Positions 30,652 through 37,294 of a DNA stretch of 64,000 bases are shown piece after piece. Position numbers and translations under genes: made by a program. The stretch is from the NCBI RefSeq assembly GCF_016097555.1, contig NC_054706.1:27920282-27984281 (forward strand). The letters run 5' to 3'. The notes under the pieces are model-generated. The model ran no database searches. It had not been told where the DNA came from and saw only the letters and a program-made list of their open reading frames with translations. This DNA is from Gigantopelta aegis (lineage: Eukaryota > Mollusca > Gastropoda > Neomphalida > Peltospiridae). Position 1 is the stretch's first letter. The number at the start of each line of letters is the position of its first letter.

Positions 30652-33302
30652 ACCCACACTGTCTTATTAGTCATGTTAAGGGGTGACAGAAATATATTTA
30701 TTACCCCAACAGGCACTCATAATGGGGAAAATAAAAATAAGAAATTATCATACATTGGTTTAACGTACACTACTATTGGACAATTTGATGCCAAAAAACC
30801 AATCGCCTTGTCGGTACTAAATATGATTTCATCACAATTTGGCAAAGCACACACAATGACGTCACGTAGTTTAAAGCGTTTGCATTTTGTCTTTATGGTT
30901 TCAGTGTCAAAATGGTAGTTTAATGCAATTCATTATAGGGTTTTTTTTTACAGAATATATAGAACTTTGGGTTTTGAAAATTATCTGTGAACCGTGAATA
31001 AAATACAAAGTTAAAGCAATACCCAGAACAGTAAAGTAGTTTACGTCGTTTCTATATACATGGATGTGTAACCAATGTAAGCTATATAGAAAATAAAGGC
31101 TTTTAAAAAAAACATCCAAATAGCTGGGGTAATAAATAGAATAACAAACTCGGTACCAGTTATTATCAAATTTATATCCCTCGTGAAATAATTTTCACTT
31201 GTCAGGACATAAATTTTATAATAACTGGTAACTCATTTATTATACTCTATTTATTACCCATATTATGTGCAGTGAGATGTGGGTGAATATATTTTCTATT
31301 GTTCTCTAGGGAAAGATAGACGCCATCTTTCCCCGCTGATGTCATGACGTTAGTTTGGTGACGTCATCGGTTTGCTTTTCTTTCGTGGCGTGATCAGTTT
31401 CCTCAGACTTTCATGTCTTGTATATTATATAGGTTGTGTCATGTAAGAAGTTTAAAGTTTAAGTTTCTAAACTATTTACACTATGGTAATAAATACAATA
31501 ACCCACTCGATACTTGGAATTACAGATTATCTGTCCCTTGTGAAATTAATGTTGTCAGTCACAAACTAAAGCTCGTGACAGACAACATTAATTTCACTTG
31601 GGACAGATAATCCGTAATTCCTCGTAATTCGTAAGTTATTTTCTATATAATGTGGTGGGTGAAAAAAAGAAAGAAAGAGAGGTGTGATTGGGGGCCAGTG
31701 TACCATCTTCACCCAACCCCCTTTAAATTGTGGAATATATATATATATATATATAAATTGTACTTCCCAGACACTCGAGAACGAAAATGTACCTTTTTTT
31801 AGTCCTACTGTATATAAATAAAGATATAAAAATCTGGCTTGTGCCCCCATTAGAGACTATGCTATGTGTGTGTGTAGGGGTGGAGAATGGGTAGAAGGGG
31901 AAACAATATTTGACACTTTTAAAGGGACTATTCTGAGTTTACAGCCATTGTAAGATGTTTCCAGTTAACGAGTAAAATCACATACCAAATATAGTTTCTT
32001 GTTTGGAATAGCAATGTTTGTACATGTATATTTAATGTGTTTCTTGACATCCAAACTGGAATTTTCCCCGCAATAATTTCAAACAATATATATTTTAGGA
32101 AATAAAACAAAGATTGACCTAGTACAAAGACTAGGATGATCAGAAACACATTTAATATACAGCTACCGTACTGATATTTTATGTAGAAAAATTTATTTAA
32201 TATGCAGTTTTGGTCATCTCTGTTAGTCGGCAACATCTTAATAAACTCAGGACTTTCCCTTTAATATTTTACATTCTAAACATACTTTTAGTTTCTTCCA
32301 TTTATTAACTATTATTTGTGAATCTCAAATTATGTAGGTGGTTTTGTTTTGTTTTGTCACAATTTTGTACCTTTTTCTTCTTTTGGGGGTCTTCTTTAGA
32401 AAATGTACCCTGGACTGCTGAAAAATGCCAGAGGTTTAGGAACCTTGATTGCCATTGATTTCAAAGATCCAGCTTCAAGAGACCAGGCTTTGCAGAGGCT
32501 GAGGAAAAAAGGTATTGATTGTGTCAAAATATTCAGGGCTTGAAATATTTCTTTGAAAACCAGCCACCTGATGACGTAACATAAATGTTATTTTTAGTGC
32601 ATTTAAGACCTACATCTAAAATAAACTCATGAAAATCACCTTTTATATATTTCATCATATGTGTCGTTAAAGAAATATTGGTCTCCTTTCCATTTCAAGA
32701 CAGTGCTTGATTGGCTAGAAATTAAAAATGAATACAGTAAAACCCCTCTAAACTGGACACCCATGGGACCAAGTAAAGAGGCCAGTTAAAAGAGTTATCT
32801 GATTTATAGAGGATATGTTCTGTATTAAACTTTAACGAGAGTACTGATGAGGTACATGATATGCCTGTCAAAAGTAGGTCACTGTGACCTAGTAATGGTG
32901 CACATGTTGTACTTGAATGCAAGGTTTGATGATCCTATATAAATTGATAAGAAAGATATGCTCCGGAAACGAAAAGTTTATGGACAGATGAACATATAGT
33001 GTAGTGACAGACAATGTTATACCATAACACAACCCATCCAAGACGGGCACATACATGTAGAGAGGGACTGAAAAACGTCCATTTTTATTTTTTTAGGGAA
33101 TTCTGGTTTTGCAGGGGTTTCACTATATGTGGAAGTGGAATTAATTAAAGGTGAACAAATTTTCTATTCTGTTCCAGGTATTAATGTGGGCAGTTCTGGA
33201 ATTCAGACAATAAGACTGCGACCAACGCTAGTTTTTGAGAAGAAACATGCTCACATATTCTTGGAGATCTTTGAAAGTGTTGTCAAAGACATGCAGAAGT
33301 AG
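2005..33302 (+). CDS. ABAT: 4-aminobutyrate aminotransferase, mitochondrial (13 coding exons, complete)
   Basis: This gene encodes GABA transaminase, a class III PLP aminotransferase of the mitochondrial matrix. It moves the amino group of GABA to 2-oxoglutarate, giving succinate semialdehyde and glutamate. Coding exons: 2005-2062, 4344-4459, 13945-14062, 14851-14900, 15370-15450, 16375-16467, 18353-18479, 19222-19370, 21674-21811, 23630-23797, 30376-30522, 32400-32511, 33178-33302. They sum to 1482 nt (493 aa plus stop) with every phase consistent; human ABAT is about 500 aa. The N-terminus is Arg/Thr-rich without acidic residues, as in a transit peptide. The iron-sulfur motif SCGACS has its two Cys at about residues 155 and 158. 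DEVQTG (Asp 318) binds the PLP ring nitrogen. AKKMMTGG carries the Schiff-base Lys, about 350. The human QTGGGCTG segment reads QTGCGISG here, so that Cys is displaced by two residues. The protein looks functional. Two acceptors lie in the last units of tandem arrays. Confidence 0.96.
2408..2633 (+). mobile_element. tRNA-headed SINE, head A with tail D, internally shortened
   Basis: The head is GGGCGGGACGTAACCCAGTGG (A-box-like); the B-box part is missing. The tail is CTCTAGTGGTGTCGTTAAAC. It is a mosaic of two SINE types found elsewhere in the window. Confidence 0.8.
2893..3114. mobile_element. Small MITE ending CAGTGCCAGATTTA / TAATCTGGCCCTG
   Basis: The imperfect inverted ends match at about 11 of 14 bases. 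Inside are GGGGCAATTGCCCC-type GC blocks, a poly-C run and a poly-A run. It has no ORF of note. Confidence 0.55.
4180..4288. mobile_element. Palindromic MITE (109 bp hairpin)
   Basis: The arms of about 40 bp pair almost fully (left CATTCCACGAAGCGATCTTA, right TAAGATTGCTTCGTGGAATA). The loop is itself partly palindromic (GTGCATA..TATGCAC). A single arm of the same family occurs at about 3548-3575. Confidence 0.8.
4344..4459 (+). CDS. ABAT: ABAT exon 2
   Basis: The exon follows a TTATAG acceptor and ends CAG before GTATAG. It encodes the linker after the presequence and [18 protein letters not shown], which matches the human MKTEVPGPRSQELMKQLN region where the mature enzyme begins. A hairpin MITE ends about 55 nt before the acceptor. 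Confidence 0.93.
5637..5950 (+). mobile_element. tRNA-headed SINE, full type A
   Basis: The A box is TAGCCCAATGG and the B box is GGATCGAACCC, followed by the conserved body (GTGGTATGTGCTATCCTGT) and the tail GTGCGTCGTTATATAAAAC. It is a good reference copy for the family in this window. Confidence 0.88.
6551..6777 (-). mobile_element. SINE type A, head missing
   Basis: The tail (inverse of GTCGTTAAATAAAACATTTC) and body are present. It stops at the GTGCACTGGCTG body position, so the tRNA-like head is lost. Confidence 0.85.
6806..7156. mobile_element. MITE ending TTAAAGGGACGGGCAC
   Basis: The inverted ends read TTAAAGGGACGGGCACTAG on the left and GAAACTAGGGTCTGCGAC then TTTAA on the right. 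Related copies lie at about 3600-3915, 20789-21559 and 43814-44218. No coding sequence was seen. Confidence 0.65.
7221..7645 (-). mobile_element. SINE type A interrupted by a (GA)n expansion
   Basis: A full SINE from tail to head, with a GA/GGGA-rich microsatellite at about 7304-7420 replacing part of the body. It is flanked by the near-direct repeat GTTTTCATGTTGA / GTTTTCATGTCGA. Confidence 0.8.
7304..7420. repeat. (GA)n / (GGGA)n microsatellite inside a SINE
   Basis: About 85 bases of GA, then GGGA steps. It replaces part of the SINE body, which shows that the expansion followed insertion. Confidence 0.9.
7720..7980 (+). repeat. Possible LINE 3' end with (GAA)n tail
   Basis: A GC-richer stretch (GGAGCTTCGGCTCCTAATAA onward) runs into GAGCGTTTGAAGAAGAAG and then a long GAA microsatellite. 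This layout is common for LINE 3' ends, but no coding part is present, so the call is tentative. Confidence 0.3.
8146..8480 (+). mobile_element. SINE type A with an internal ~85 bp duplication
   Basis: The body block from TTGGATGGTGAG to GCAGCGGGTTTCCTCTTTT occurs twice (about 8239-8318 and 8320-8400). The head is truncated. The tail GAGTGCGTCATTAAAG is degraded. Confidence 0.75.
9160..9560. repeat. 51-bp minisatellite (~7 units)
   Basis: The unit contains ATTAAAACACAACAGCACCA, then ATTCAAAATACCTGTAGTAT and GGACAGTTTGT. The unit length is a multiple of three, which explains the long open frames on the minus strand; I do not regard these as genes. Confidence 0.9.
9735..9776 (+). mobile_element. 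SINE type A tail fragment
   Basis: Only GAGTGCGTCGTTAAATAAAA and the CT-rich end remain. Confidence 0.6.
9911..10289 (-). mobile_element. tRNA-headed SINE, full type B
   Basis: Read on the minus strand: head CCGGCCTCGGTGGCGTCGTG with B-box-like GGTTCGGGTCC, then a type-A body and tail. The B head differs from the A head, but the last ~250 bp are shared. Confidence 0.88.
10950..11896 (-). pseudogene. Tc1/mariner-family DNA transposon, transposase remnant
   Basis: A 305-codon open frame on the minus strand runs down from 11867. It shows a helix-turn-helix remnant ([19 protein letters not shown]), then the DDE catalytic core. [12 protein letters not shown] stands where Tc1 transposases have F(S/T)DES, so the first catalytic Asp is Gly. 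[10 protein letters not shown] holds the second Asp and [13 protein letters not shown] the third acidic residue (DD34E spacing). Tc1 transposases are usually about 340 aa; about 30 N-terminal residues are missing, with an in-frame stop about 11 codons upstream of the GTG at 11867. No convincing terminal inverted repeats were found. The copy is probably inactive for transposition but fairly young, as the rest of the frame is open. Confidence 0.88.
12164..12496 (+). mobile_element. SINE type A, full, with 12-bp target duplication
   Basis: TTCAATAAAATA flanks the element at 12152-12163 and 12497-12508. The head has TAGCCCATTGG and GGATCGATCAC. The tail is GTCGTTAAATAAAACATG. Confidence 0.9.
13381..13664 (+). 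mobile_element. SINE type A followed by an inverted head fragment
   Basis: A + strand head and body (13381-13608) ends at GTGGTCCTTAAC. It is joined directly to a minus-oriented head piece (TGGCTGGACTGAGAAATAGC, 13611-13664). This may be two insertions or a fold-back event. Confidence 0.7.
13784..13892 (+). mobile_element. SINE type C head fragment (degraded)
   Basis: CCCGGTGGTGTACTAGTTAA and GGATTCGACTCCCGG resemble the A and B boxes of type C SINEs. It ends near a CCAGAGCTAGTTTAACGAC stretch typical of the C body. It lies just upstream of ABAT exon 3. Confidence 0.55.
13945..14062 (+). CDS. ABAT: ABAT exon 3
   Basis: The exon encodes [18 protein letters not shown] and [14 protein letters not shown], the strongly conserved N-terminal domain of GABA transaminase. 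It ends in phase 1 before GTAAGA. A 9.5 kb repeat-filled intron separates it from exon 2. Confidence 0.95.
14098..14282. mobile_element. SINE type A tail (+) and a different tRNA-like head (-)
   Basis: 14098-14151 is a + strand tail (GAGTGCGTCGTTAAATAAAA). 14157-14282, on the minus strand, reads GGCGGGATTTAGCTCAGTTGG with a later GGATCGAACC. That is a tRNA-like head unlike heads A-C, joined to the CTCGTCCCAACCAGTGCCCC part of the common body. Confidence 0.6.
14851..14900 (+). CDS. ABAT: ABAT exon 4 (50 nt)
   Basis: This short exon encodes [17 protein letters not shown] and corresponds to human GYSHPALLKLIQQPQNA. The acceptor is TTTACTGTAG and the donor is GTAAGT. It restores phase 0. Confidence 0.94.
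15370..15450 (+). CDS. ABAT: ABAT exon 5
   Basis: The exon encodes [19 protein letters not shown] and the residues that follow, the counterpart of human ASMFVNRPALGILPPENF. The donor is GTAAGT, in phase 0. Confidence 0.95.
16375..16467 (+). CDS. ABAT: ABAT exon 6 ([2Fe-2S] cysteines)
   Basis: The exon encodes [20 protein letters not shown] and the following helix. CGAC is the CxxC pair known to ligate the dimer-interface [2Fe-2S] cluster in pig GABA transaminase. The backbone of this turn also helps hold the PLP phosphate. Confidence 0.95.
16751..18352 (+). repeat. ~38-bp satellite (about 40 units) carrying the exon 7 splice acceptor
   Basis: Typical unit: AGTGATATATATCTTGTAAT then ACATACTGACTGTTACAG. 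Unit length varies (about 36-46 bp) through TA number and a TGTTACAG / TGTGTTACAT variant. The last unit's TTACAG is the working 3' splice site of ABAT exon 7. The array reaches the exon with no spacer. Confidence 0.95.
18353..18479 (+). CDS. ABAT: ABAT exon 7 (acceptor is the last unit of a tandem array)
   Basis: The exon encodes [18 protein letters not shown], then [20 protein letters not shown]. The CTGTTACAG acceptor is the final copy of the 38-bp satellite that fills the last 1.6 kb of intron 6. The exon fixes the acceptor, because only the AG at 18351-18352 keeps phase with exon 6. Confidence 0.95.
18480..19221. other. ABAT intron 7
   Basis: The intron is A/C- and T-rich low complexity (18490-18740) and AT-rich sequence. 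No mobile element or gene was recognised. Confidence 0.4.
19222..19370 (+). CDS. ABAT: ABAT exon 8
   Basis: The exon encodes [20 protein letters not shown] and continues with [15 protein letters not shown]. It matches the human segment after FHGRTMG. It is a class III aminotransferase substrate-domain exon, entered in phase 1 and left in phase 0. Confidence 0.95.
19478..19863 (-). mobile_element. Mosaic SINE: head B with tail D, 12-bp target duplication
   Basis: AACATAAATGTA flanks it at 19466-19477 and 19864-19875. On the minus strand the head is CCGGCCTCGGTGGCGTCGTG, the body is shared, and the end is the inverse of CGACGCCACTAGAGCACATT. The same mosaic recurs at 61139-61541. Confidence 0.9.
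20364..20544. mobile_element. MITE with TACAGTGAAACC ends (Tc1-like)
   Basis: The left end is TACAGTGAAACC and the right end is GGGGTTTCACTGTA. The TA borders suit Tc1/mariner target use. Inside are repeated ACCGGACATTTT motifs. Related copies lie at 32733-33127 and 39982-40144. Confidence 0.8.
20789..21559. mobile_element. MITE ending TTAAAGTCACAGAC, split by a SINE
   Basis: The left part is 20789-20957 and the right part 21343-21559, ending ACCTAGGGTCTGTAATTTAA. Its sequence resembles 43814-44218 and 6806-7156. A type B SINE lies inside with a 13-bp duplication. Confidence 0.7.
20958..21342 (+). mobile_element. SINE type B, full, nested in a MITE
   Basis: CATCTCTGTTACA flanks it at 20945-20957 and 21343-21355. 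The head is CCGACCTCAGTGGCATCATGG and the tail ends CATTTCTTTCTTG. The insertion postdates the MITE. Confidence 0.92.
21674..21811 (+). CDS. ABAT: ABAT exon 9
   Basis: The exon encodes [20 protein letters not shown] followed by [11 protein letters not shown], the conserved [13 protein letters not shown] core of GABA transaminases. The acceptor is TTTTGACAG. The donor is GTACAC, a slightly weak site. Confidence 0.95.
22149..22405 (+). mobile_element. SINE type A, 5'-truncated
   Basis: It begins inside the B box (GGGATCGATCCCCGTCAGTG) and runs through the body to GTGCGTCGTTAATTAAAATA. Confidence 0.85.
22640..22813 (+). mobile_element. SINE with tail D, 5'-truncated
   Basis: Body fragment GTGGTATGTGCTGTCCTTTC, then CTCTAGTAGTGTCGTTAAAC. 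It ends about 30 bp before the exon 10 satellite starts. Confidence 0.8.
22843..23629 (+). repeat. ~80-bp satellite (about 10 units) carrying the exon 10 splice acceptor
   Basis: The unit runs CATGTATATTTTTAAATTAT, CAAAAACTGTGGTTACATAG, AAATTATGCTGAATGCATGT, then ATGTGATGTATTTCAG. Each unit ends with the same pyrimidine-plus-CAG acceptor. The last one (23627-23629) joins ABAT exon 10. Use of an upstream unit would read CAT GTA TAT TTT TAA, an immediate stop in phase. Confidence 0.95.
23630..23797 (+). CDS. ABAT: ABAT exon 10 (PLP lysine; acceptor is the last unit of a tandem array)
   Basis: The exon encodes [20 protein letters not shown] and, later, [14 protein letters not shown]. It holds the Asp that contacts PLP and the Lys that forms the internal aldimine. 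The acceptor GATGTATTTCAG is the end of the last ~80-bp unit of the satellite in intron 9. The donor GAA|GTAAAA departs from consensus. Confidence 0.95.
23896..24167 (-). mobile_element. tRNA-headed SINE type C, 15-bp target duplication
   Basis: TCCAACAAATGTTTT flanks it at 23881-23895 and 24168-24182. On the minus strand it reads ACCGGTCTCGGTGGTGTTGTG, then a C body and a tail ending AAATAAGTTGAAATGAAATG. Confidence 0.92.
24185..24420 (+). repeat. Interspersed repeat ending GGACTAATAA (copy 1 of 3)
   Basis: It contains AAGGGCCATAACTGGTAAAA, GTCAAACTTGTCTGC and CAGACAGATGG, and ends GGACTAATAA. Copies of the same family lie at about 44228-44472 and 51330-51713. The class is unknown; the 3'-anchored sharing suggests a retroelement tail. 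Confidence 0.6.
25546..27335. repeat. Composite 30/60-bp minisatellite, split by a SINE
   Basis: The first block (to about 25830) is a 60-bp unit with CACCAAAACATTAGCACAAC and CAGAAGCTGAACATGACAC. The second is a 30-bp unit such as ACACACAACAGAACCTGGAG plus AGATCACTGA. Units are multiples of three, so long open frames appear on both strands without being genes. Confidence 0.92.
26040..26243 (-). mobile_element. SINE with tail D, nested in the minisatellite
   Basis: CACTTGCGACAG flanks it at 26028-26039 and 26244-26255. On the + strand it starts TTTATTTGTTTGTTTTGTTT and reads CACTAGAGCACATTGATT. The tRNA head is truncated. Confidence 0.9.
28203..28589 (+). mobile_element. SINE type B, full, 14-bp target duplication
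   Basis: TAATATTTTGTTTA flanks it (28189-28202 and 28590-28603). The head is CCGGCCTCGGTGGCGTCATGG with GGTTCGGATCCC. It lies inside the 4.6 kb inverted-repeat element. Confidence 0.92.
29218..29607 (-). mobile_element. SINE type B, full, 11-bp target duplication
   Basis: CATATATGGAA flanks it at 29207-29217 and 29608-29618. The head (minus strand) is CCGGCCTCGGTGGCATCGTGG and the tail is type A. Confidence 0.9.
29945..30298 (+). mobile_element. Mosaic SINE: head A with tail D, tail duplicated
   Basis: The B box is GGATCGATCCC and the tail is CTCTAGTGGTGTTGTTAAAC. The segment GTTGCAATTACCAAATGTTT to the tail is repeated at 30227-30298. It ends about 80 bp before ABAT exon 11. Confidence 0.8.
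30376..30522 (+). CDS. ABAT: ABAT exon 11
   Basis: The exon encodes [20 protein letters not shown] and a helix ending in VTKGLEDVQ. It equals human [20 protein letters not shown]. The acceptor is TACCTGCAG and the donor is GTATAT, both in phase 0. Confidence 0.95.
30597..30650. repeat. (GT)n microsatellite
   Basis: About 50 bases of nearly pure GT in ABAT intron 11, 75 nt after the exon 11 donor. Confidence 0.95.
31127..31261. mobile_element. Palindromic MITE (hairpin 1)
   Basis: The arms of about 60 bp pair across a short loop: left GGTAATAAATAGAATAAC, right inverse ATACTCTATTTATTACC. The inner part reads GTACCAGTTATTATCAAATT. It shares its outer sequence with the start of the next hairpin at 31485. 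Confidence 0.8.
31485..31637. mobile_element. Palindromic MITE (hairpin 2)
   Basis: The stem 31516-31621 is nearly perfect: GATTATCTGTCCCTTGTGAA against TTCACTTGGGACAGATAATC, with a loop of about 12 nt. The left flank GGTAATAAATACAATAAC repeats the start of hairpin 1. Confidence 0.85.
31920..32262. mobile_element. MITE with TTAAAGGGAC ends, second copy of the 140-519 family
   Basis: The ends TTAAAGGGACTATTCTGAG and CAGGACTTTCCCTTTAA are inverted. The inner parts GTAAGATGTTTCCAGTTAAC and GTCGGCAACATCTTAATAAAC match the first copy. It is flanked by the near-repeat AATATTTGACACTT / AATATTTTACATTC. Confidence 0.75.
32400..32511 (+). CDS. ABAT: ABAT exon 12
   Basis: The exon encodes [20 protein letters not shown] and [17 protein letters not shown]. 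It corresponds to the human RVRGRGTFCSFDTPD region of the C-terminal small domain. The acceptor is CTTCTTTAG and the donor is GTATTG. Confidence 0.94.
32733..33127. mobile_element. MITE with TACAGTAAAACC ends (Tc1-like), long variant
   Basis: The left end is TACAGTAAAACCCCTCTAAA and the right end is GCAGGGGTTTCACTATA. It fills most of ABAT intron 12 (32512-33177). The inner sequence is unlike the shorter copies. Confidence 0.65.
33178..33302 (+). CDS. ABAT: ABAT exon 13 (stop)
   Basis: The exon encodes [20 protein letters not shown] and ends in VVKDMQK followed by TAG at 33300-33302. It aligns to human GCGDKSIRFRPTLVF to the end of the protein. The C-terminus length is normal. Confidence 0.95.
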
Positions 33303-33912
33303 TAGTTCAAAAGACTGAACTTGTTAAATAAGTTCTTTTTTTAATGTTATTTTTCCAATATTAAGCAGAGCTATACCAAAGTATGGGAAATGTGCTTATG
33401 CACTAGGGCCTACCCTGATGAAAACCTCAAAGTCCCATTTGTTTTTGTTATGTTTTTTGAAAGCATTACATGTTTTCTTTAGAAATCCCAGTTAAAAACA
33501 AAACCAAAACATATGCATGCTTGCAGGCATGGACACCTAGATTGTGTAGAAATCTTGATTAAGGGTCTATAAGTCATTGTTTTATTGTTATTTTTCCAAT
33601 ATTAACCAGAGCTATACCAAAGTATGGGAAATGTGCTTATGCACTACCCTGATGAAACCCCCAAAAGTCCCATTTGTTTTTGTTATGTTTTTTGAAAGCA
33701 AAACAAGTTTCTTTAGAAATCCCAGTTAAAAACCAAACCAAAACACATGCATGCATGCAGATATGGACATCTAGATTGTGTAGAAATCCAGATTAAGGGT
33801 CTATAATCCAATAATAATTAATTTTTTTAATTTATAAAGTTGACAGGTTTTTATGACCAAGTGACCAGAATCACATAAGTTCAATAAAACTGTGTACCAT
33901 ATGATTAATAAA
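33303..33912 (+). other. Likely ABAT 3' UTR with internal duplication and two poly(A) signals
   Basis: The sequence after the stop contains an imperfect tandem duplication: copy 1 at about 33343-33575 and copy 2 at about 33585-33806, each containing CAGAGCTATACCAAAGTATG. AATAAA occurs at 33883-33888 and 33907-33912. The UTR extent is inferred from these signals. Confidence 0.6.
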
Positions 33913-34859
33913 GTCAACGTTTGAAAAACAAAATGCTGTGGTGTTTTTATATTGACTCATAAAACTTGCCCCACTCTTTCAGCCATAATTTCTAGTTATT
34001 TCTTTCTTCCTTCTACCACAAATAAACATAGCTTAAAAAATAAAATGCACAGTGGACAGAGAATGGTTCAGAATATTAAAGATGTTTTCAGAAGCCACAA
34101 TACATGTTATATAATAATATATAATACAATATATAATAATGTTGGATCTGTTTTGTAAGAGTAACATGAACGTTTAGTTTTTCCACCACATTATTTCCAG
34201 AAATATATTTTTTACCAGACCTGTGGATACTTTGCGGGTGGGGGTTAATTTCTTGTCCTACTCTATATAGATGTACACATCTGGATTGTCCCCCTTCCCC
34301 CCTCACTGCAGATATCATTCCTACAGGCCTGATTACCGTAATTTCTGTCATCTTCTTATAGTATATGTATATAAATTTATTAAATTTTGAGAGAGGCCTT
34401 AACATACTGGAAGGTATCAATTAGCCTGTTGGCCAATCCCAAACTATATAATAAATAAATACTACCGACTGGTTTGTGGAAACAAATATTATTTGAACTA
34501 ATTATATCCATAAAATCTCAGCTTAAGATTTTGGTTGGACTTTAATAGCATAATAATACATTGTGAAGGCCGATTTTATCAGTGACTGGAAAAGGCAATC
34601 CTTGACACAGTGGAAGATTGTAGCCAATGGTTGGTTGTTGTGTTCAAACTAGTTCAGTGTTGGGGAGTTGAGTGCACATATGGTGAGGTCAGGTGAATAT
34701 ATGAGAAAAAAAAAACATGATCTTGAAGATCAGAATTACACACAGGCCCAAATGATTTGTTGCCATGATGACATCAAGTGATGGAGTAGTACATATATGT
34801 CCATGTAAGCCAGTGGTAGGACTGGGATTTAGCTGTGTCAGTGCTTGTCCGAGGTTAAA

Positions 34860-35143
34860 CGTAAAGTTTGTTTAACACCACCACTAGAGCACATTGATTT
34901 ATTAATCATCCGCTATTGGATGTCAAAATTTGGTAAACCCACTCAATTTTTCCATTAGTAGCAAGGGATCTTTTATATGCACCATCCCACAGACAGTATT
35001 CCACATACCATGGCCTTTTTGATATACCAGTCATGATGCACTGGCTGGAACGATAAATAGCCTAATGGGCCCACCGACAGGGATCGATCCCAAACCGACC
35101 ATGCATCAAATGATTGCTTTACCACTGGGCTACATCTCGCCGG
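34860..35143 (-). mobile_element. Mosaic SINE: head A with tail D
   Basis: On the minus strand: CGGCGAGATGTAGCCCAGTGG head, GGGATCGATCCC B box, common body, and a tail equal to the inverse of GTTTAACACCACCACTAGAG. Confidence 0.85.
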
Positions 35144-35345
35144 AGGTCTGATGGACAACAGTATTATCGGTATGCTGATAGATTACGATTCAAAGGATAA
35201 ATAATATGCAATGATACGCTCTACATGTATCGATACACTGTGATTTCAAGTTCATTGTCAGTCGGATTCAACTGGTTTTCTTAACTGTTCAAACATTAAT
35301 GACCCAACGTTATTAATAAGCTTTAGTACACTAAAACTTGTATCA

Positions 35346-35665
35346 AGGAAGGAAATGTTTTATTTAACGATGCACTCAACACATATTATTTACGGTTATA
35401 TGGTGTCGGACATTTGGTTAAAGACCACAGATATTGAGGAAGGAAACCCACTGTCGCCACTTCATGGCCTACTCTTCAATTAGCAGCAAGGGATCTTTTA
35501 TATGCACCATCCCATAGACAGGATAGCACATACCACGGCCTTTGATGTACCAGTCATGGTGCACTGGCTGGAGCGAGAAATAGCCCAATGGGCCCATTAA
35601 CGGGGATCAATCCCAAACTAACAGCACATCAAGCGAGCGCTTTACCACTGGGCTACACCCTGCCC
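35346..35665 (-). mobile_element. SINE type A, full, 15-bp target duplication
   Basis: CTAAAACTTGTATCA flanks it at 35331-35345 and 35666-35680. The head on the minus strand is GGGCAGGGTGTAGCCCAGTGG. Confidence 0.92.
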
Positions 35666-36449
35666 CTAAAACTTGTATCATGTATTTTCTTTATTTTGTT
35701 ACATGATTACAGTAACTTAAAATGAGTTGAAGCAGACCTCACCATGAAAAAATTGAAGGGAGTGATTAATTGCTACCCTAACAGATTATGGGGAGCTATT
35801 TAACATATTACCATTACTGATACCATATAAATTCACATGCTAAGGGGAGATAAACAAAAATAAGTCTCTTGGAAGTAATGTGTAGTGAGAGTGATATCTC
35901 CCTTAAACAGCGAGGTCTGTTGATGGTGTTGTGAATAATACAATACAGGAAAGACATAGCGATACTAAAATTCTCATAATGCCCATCCCCAGATCGTAGG
36001 ATCAATCACCATTGATGGCACCCGTCATCTTAAGTGTACAAGACGGTGTGTGTGTGTGTGTGTGTGCAATGTTTAAGTAAAACATCAAATTCAGGCAAAA
36101 AAACCCACATATTTGAGCAAAATGTGCTAACTCGAGACCTTTTTACCATGTATTGACATCATCCTAACCTCAAAATTAGTTGTAATCCATGTAGAAATGC
36201 GTAGTGATTAATTTGCAACCCTATACAGCCATTTGGTTGGAATGCTAATATGAATAAGCATCGTTATCCAGATTGGGGAAAATGGGGAGTCCGTACACTT
36301 ACGCCTGTCTTCCACACTGTCTCCCAACCAGTGGGACCTCGAAGGGCATCCCTGCAGCTTTTTTCAGGAGTGCTTATGTGACAGGAAGGAAGAGAAAGTG
36401 CACATACAAAACATTCCCTGCAGCTTTTTCAGGAGTAGCTTATGTGACA

Positions 36450-36568
36450 GGAAGGAAGGAAACGTTTTATTTAACAACACACTCAACACATTTTGTTAGT
36501 TATATGGCGTCAGACATATGGTCAAGGATCACACAGATATAGAGAGGAAACCCGCTGTTGCCACTTCA
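36450..36568 (-). mobile_element. SINE type A tail fragment
   Basis: Tail and first body part only (AACGTTTTATTTAACAACAC to GAAACCCGCTGTTGCC). The flank GCTTATGTGACAG occurs on both sides (36436 and 36568), a plausible target duplication. Confidence 0.8.
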
Positions 36569-37294
36569 AGCTTATGTGACAGAAGCAAGTTTTCTTTTTC
36601 TTGATGAACAATAATTATAATTATGTTAGATATCAAGGAATTTTCATAAACCATCTTATCTACAATGAAAATAAAAAATGATGTTGATATAAATTTTCAC
36701 AACTTGAGATAGGGTGCAAAATATATACTCAAGGATCCTCAACCCCCTACCCCAGGGATTAAAGTATATATGTATTAGATCATGAACACCTATTATGTGA
36801 CGGCTAGTTAAATATAATAATGGCCACCAACAACTTATTTTAACTGGCCCTGCTTGCAACCATGATTAAGTTTCACGCCCGAAAACTACTATAAATACTA
36901 CCAACTTATAGTCAGGGTGGATAGCTGCTTATTCTTGAAAAACAACAACAATAAACATCAAAATTGTTACGTCTTGCGGGTGGGGGGGGGGGGGGGGGGG
37001 GACCACATCTTGTAGTGGCTTACAGATAAAATTGTTAACCACGTAAATTTATTTTTCAATTCACGATATCTACAATAAGATGAGTAAGGACTTTGTCAGA
37101 CCTGTCCTTTTTTATTCTTTTTTTTTTTCATTCACTGTAGATGAAATATTGATGCACTGGTTTAAAATGAACACTCCAAACATTAATGAGTCACACATGC
37201 AGATAAAAATAGTAATAAAAATTAATAAAAATATATATAAAATGAGCTGGGGTGTTTTGTCTATTAAAAAAATGTTTGTATTTTGTATTTTTAA

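Larger units (their letters stand above)
30523..32399. other. ABAT intron 11
   Basis: The intron contains a GT microsatellite, two hairpin MITEs, an AT dinucleotide run (31738-31756) and a TTAAAGGGAC MITE (31920-32262). The segment 30651-31120 includes a CGTCA-rich stretch without any recognised gene. Confidence 0.5.
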
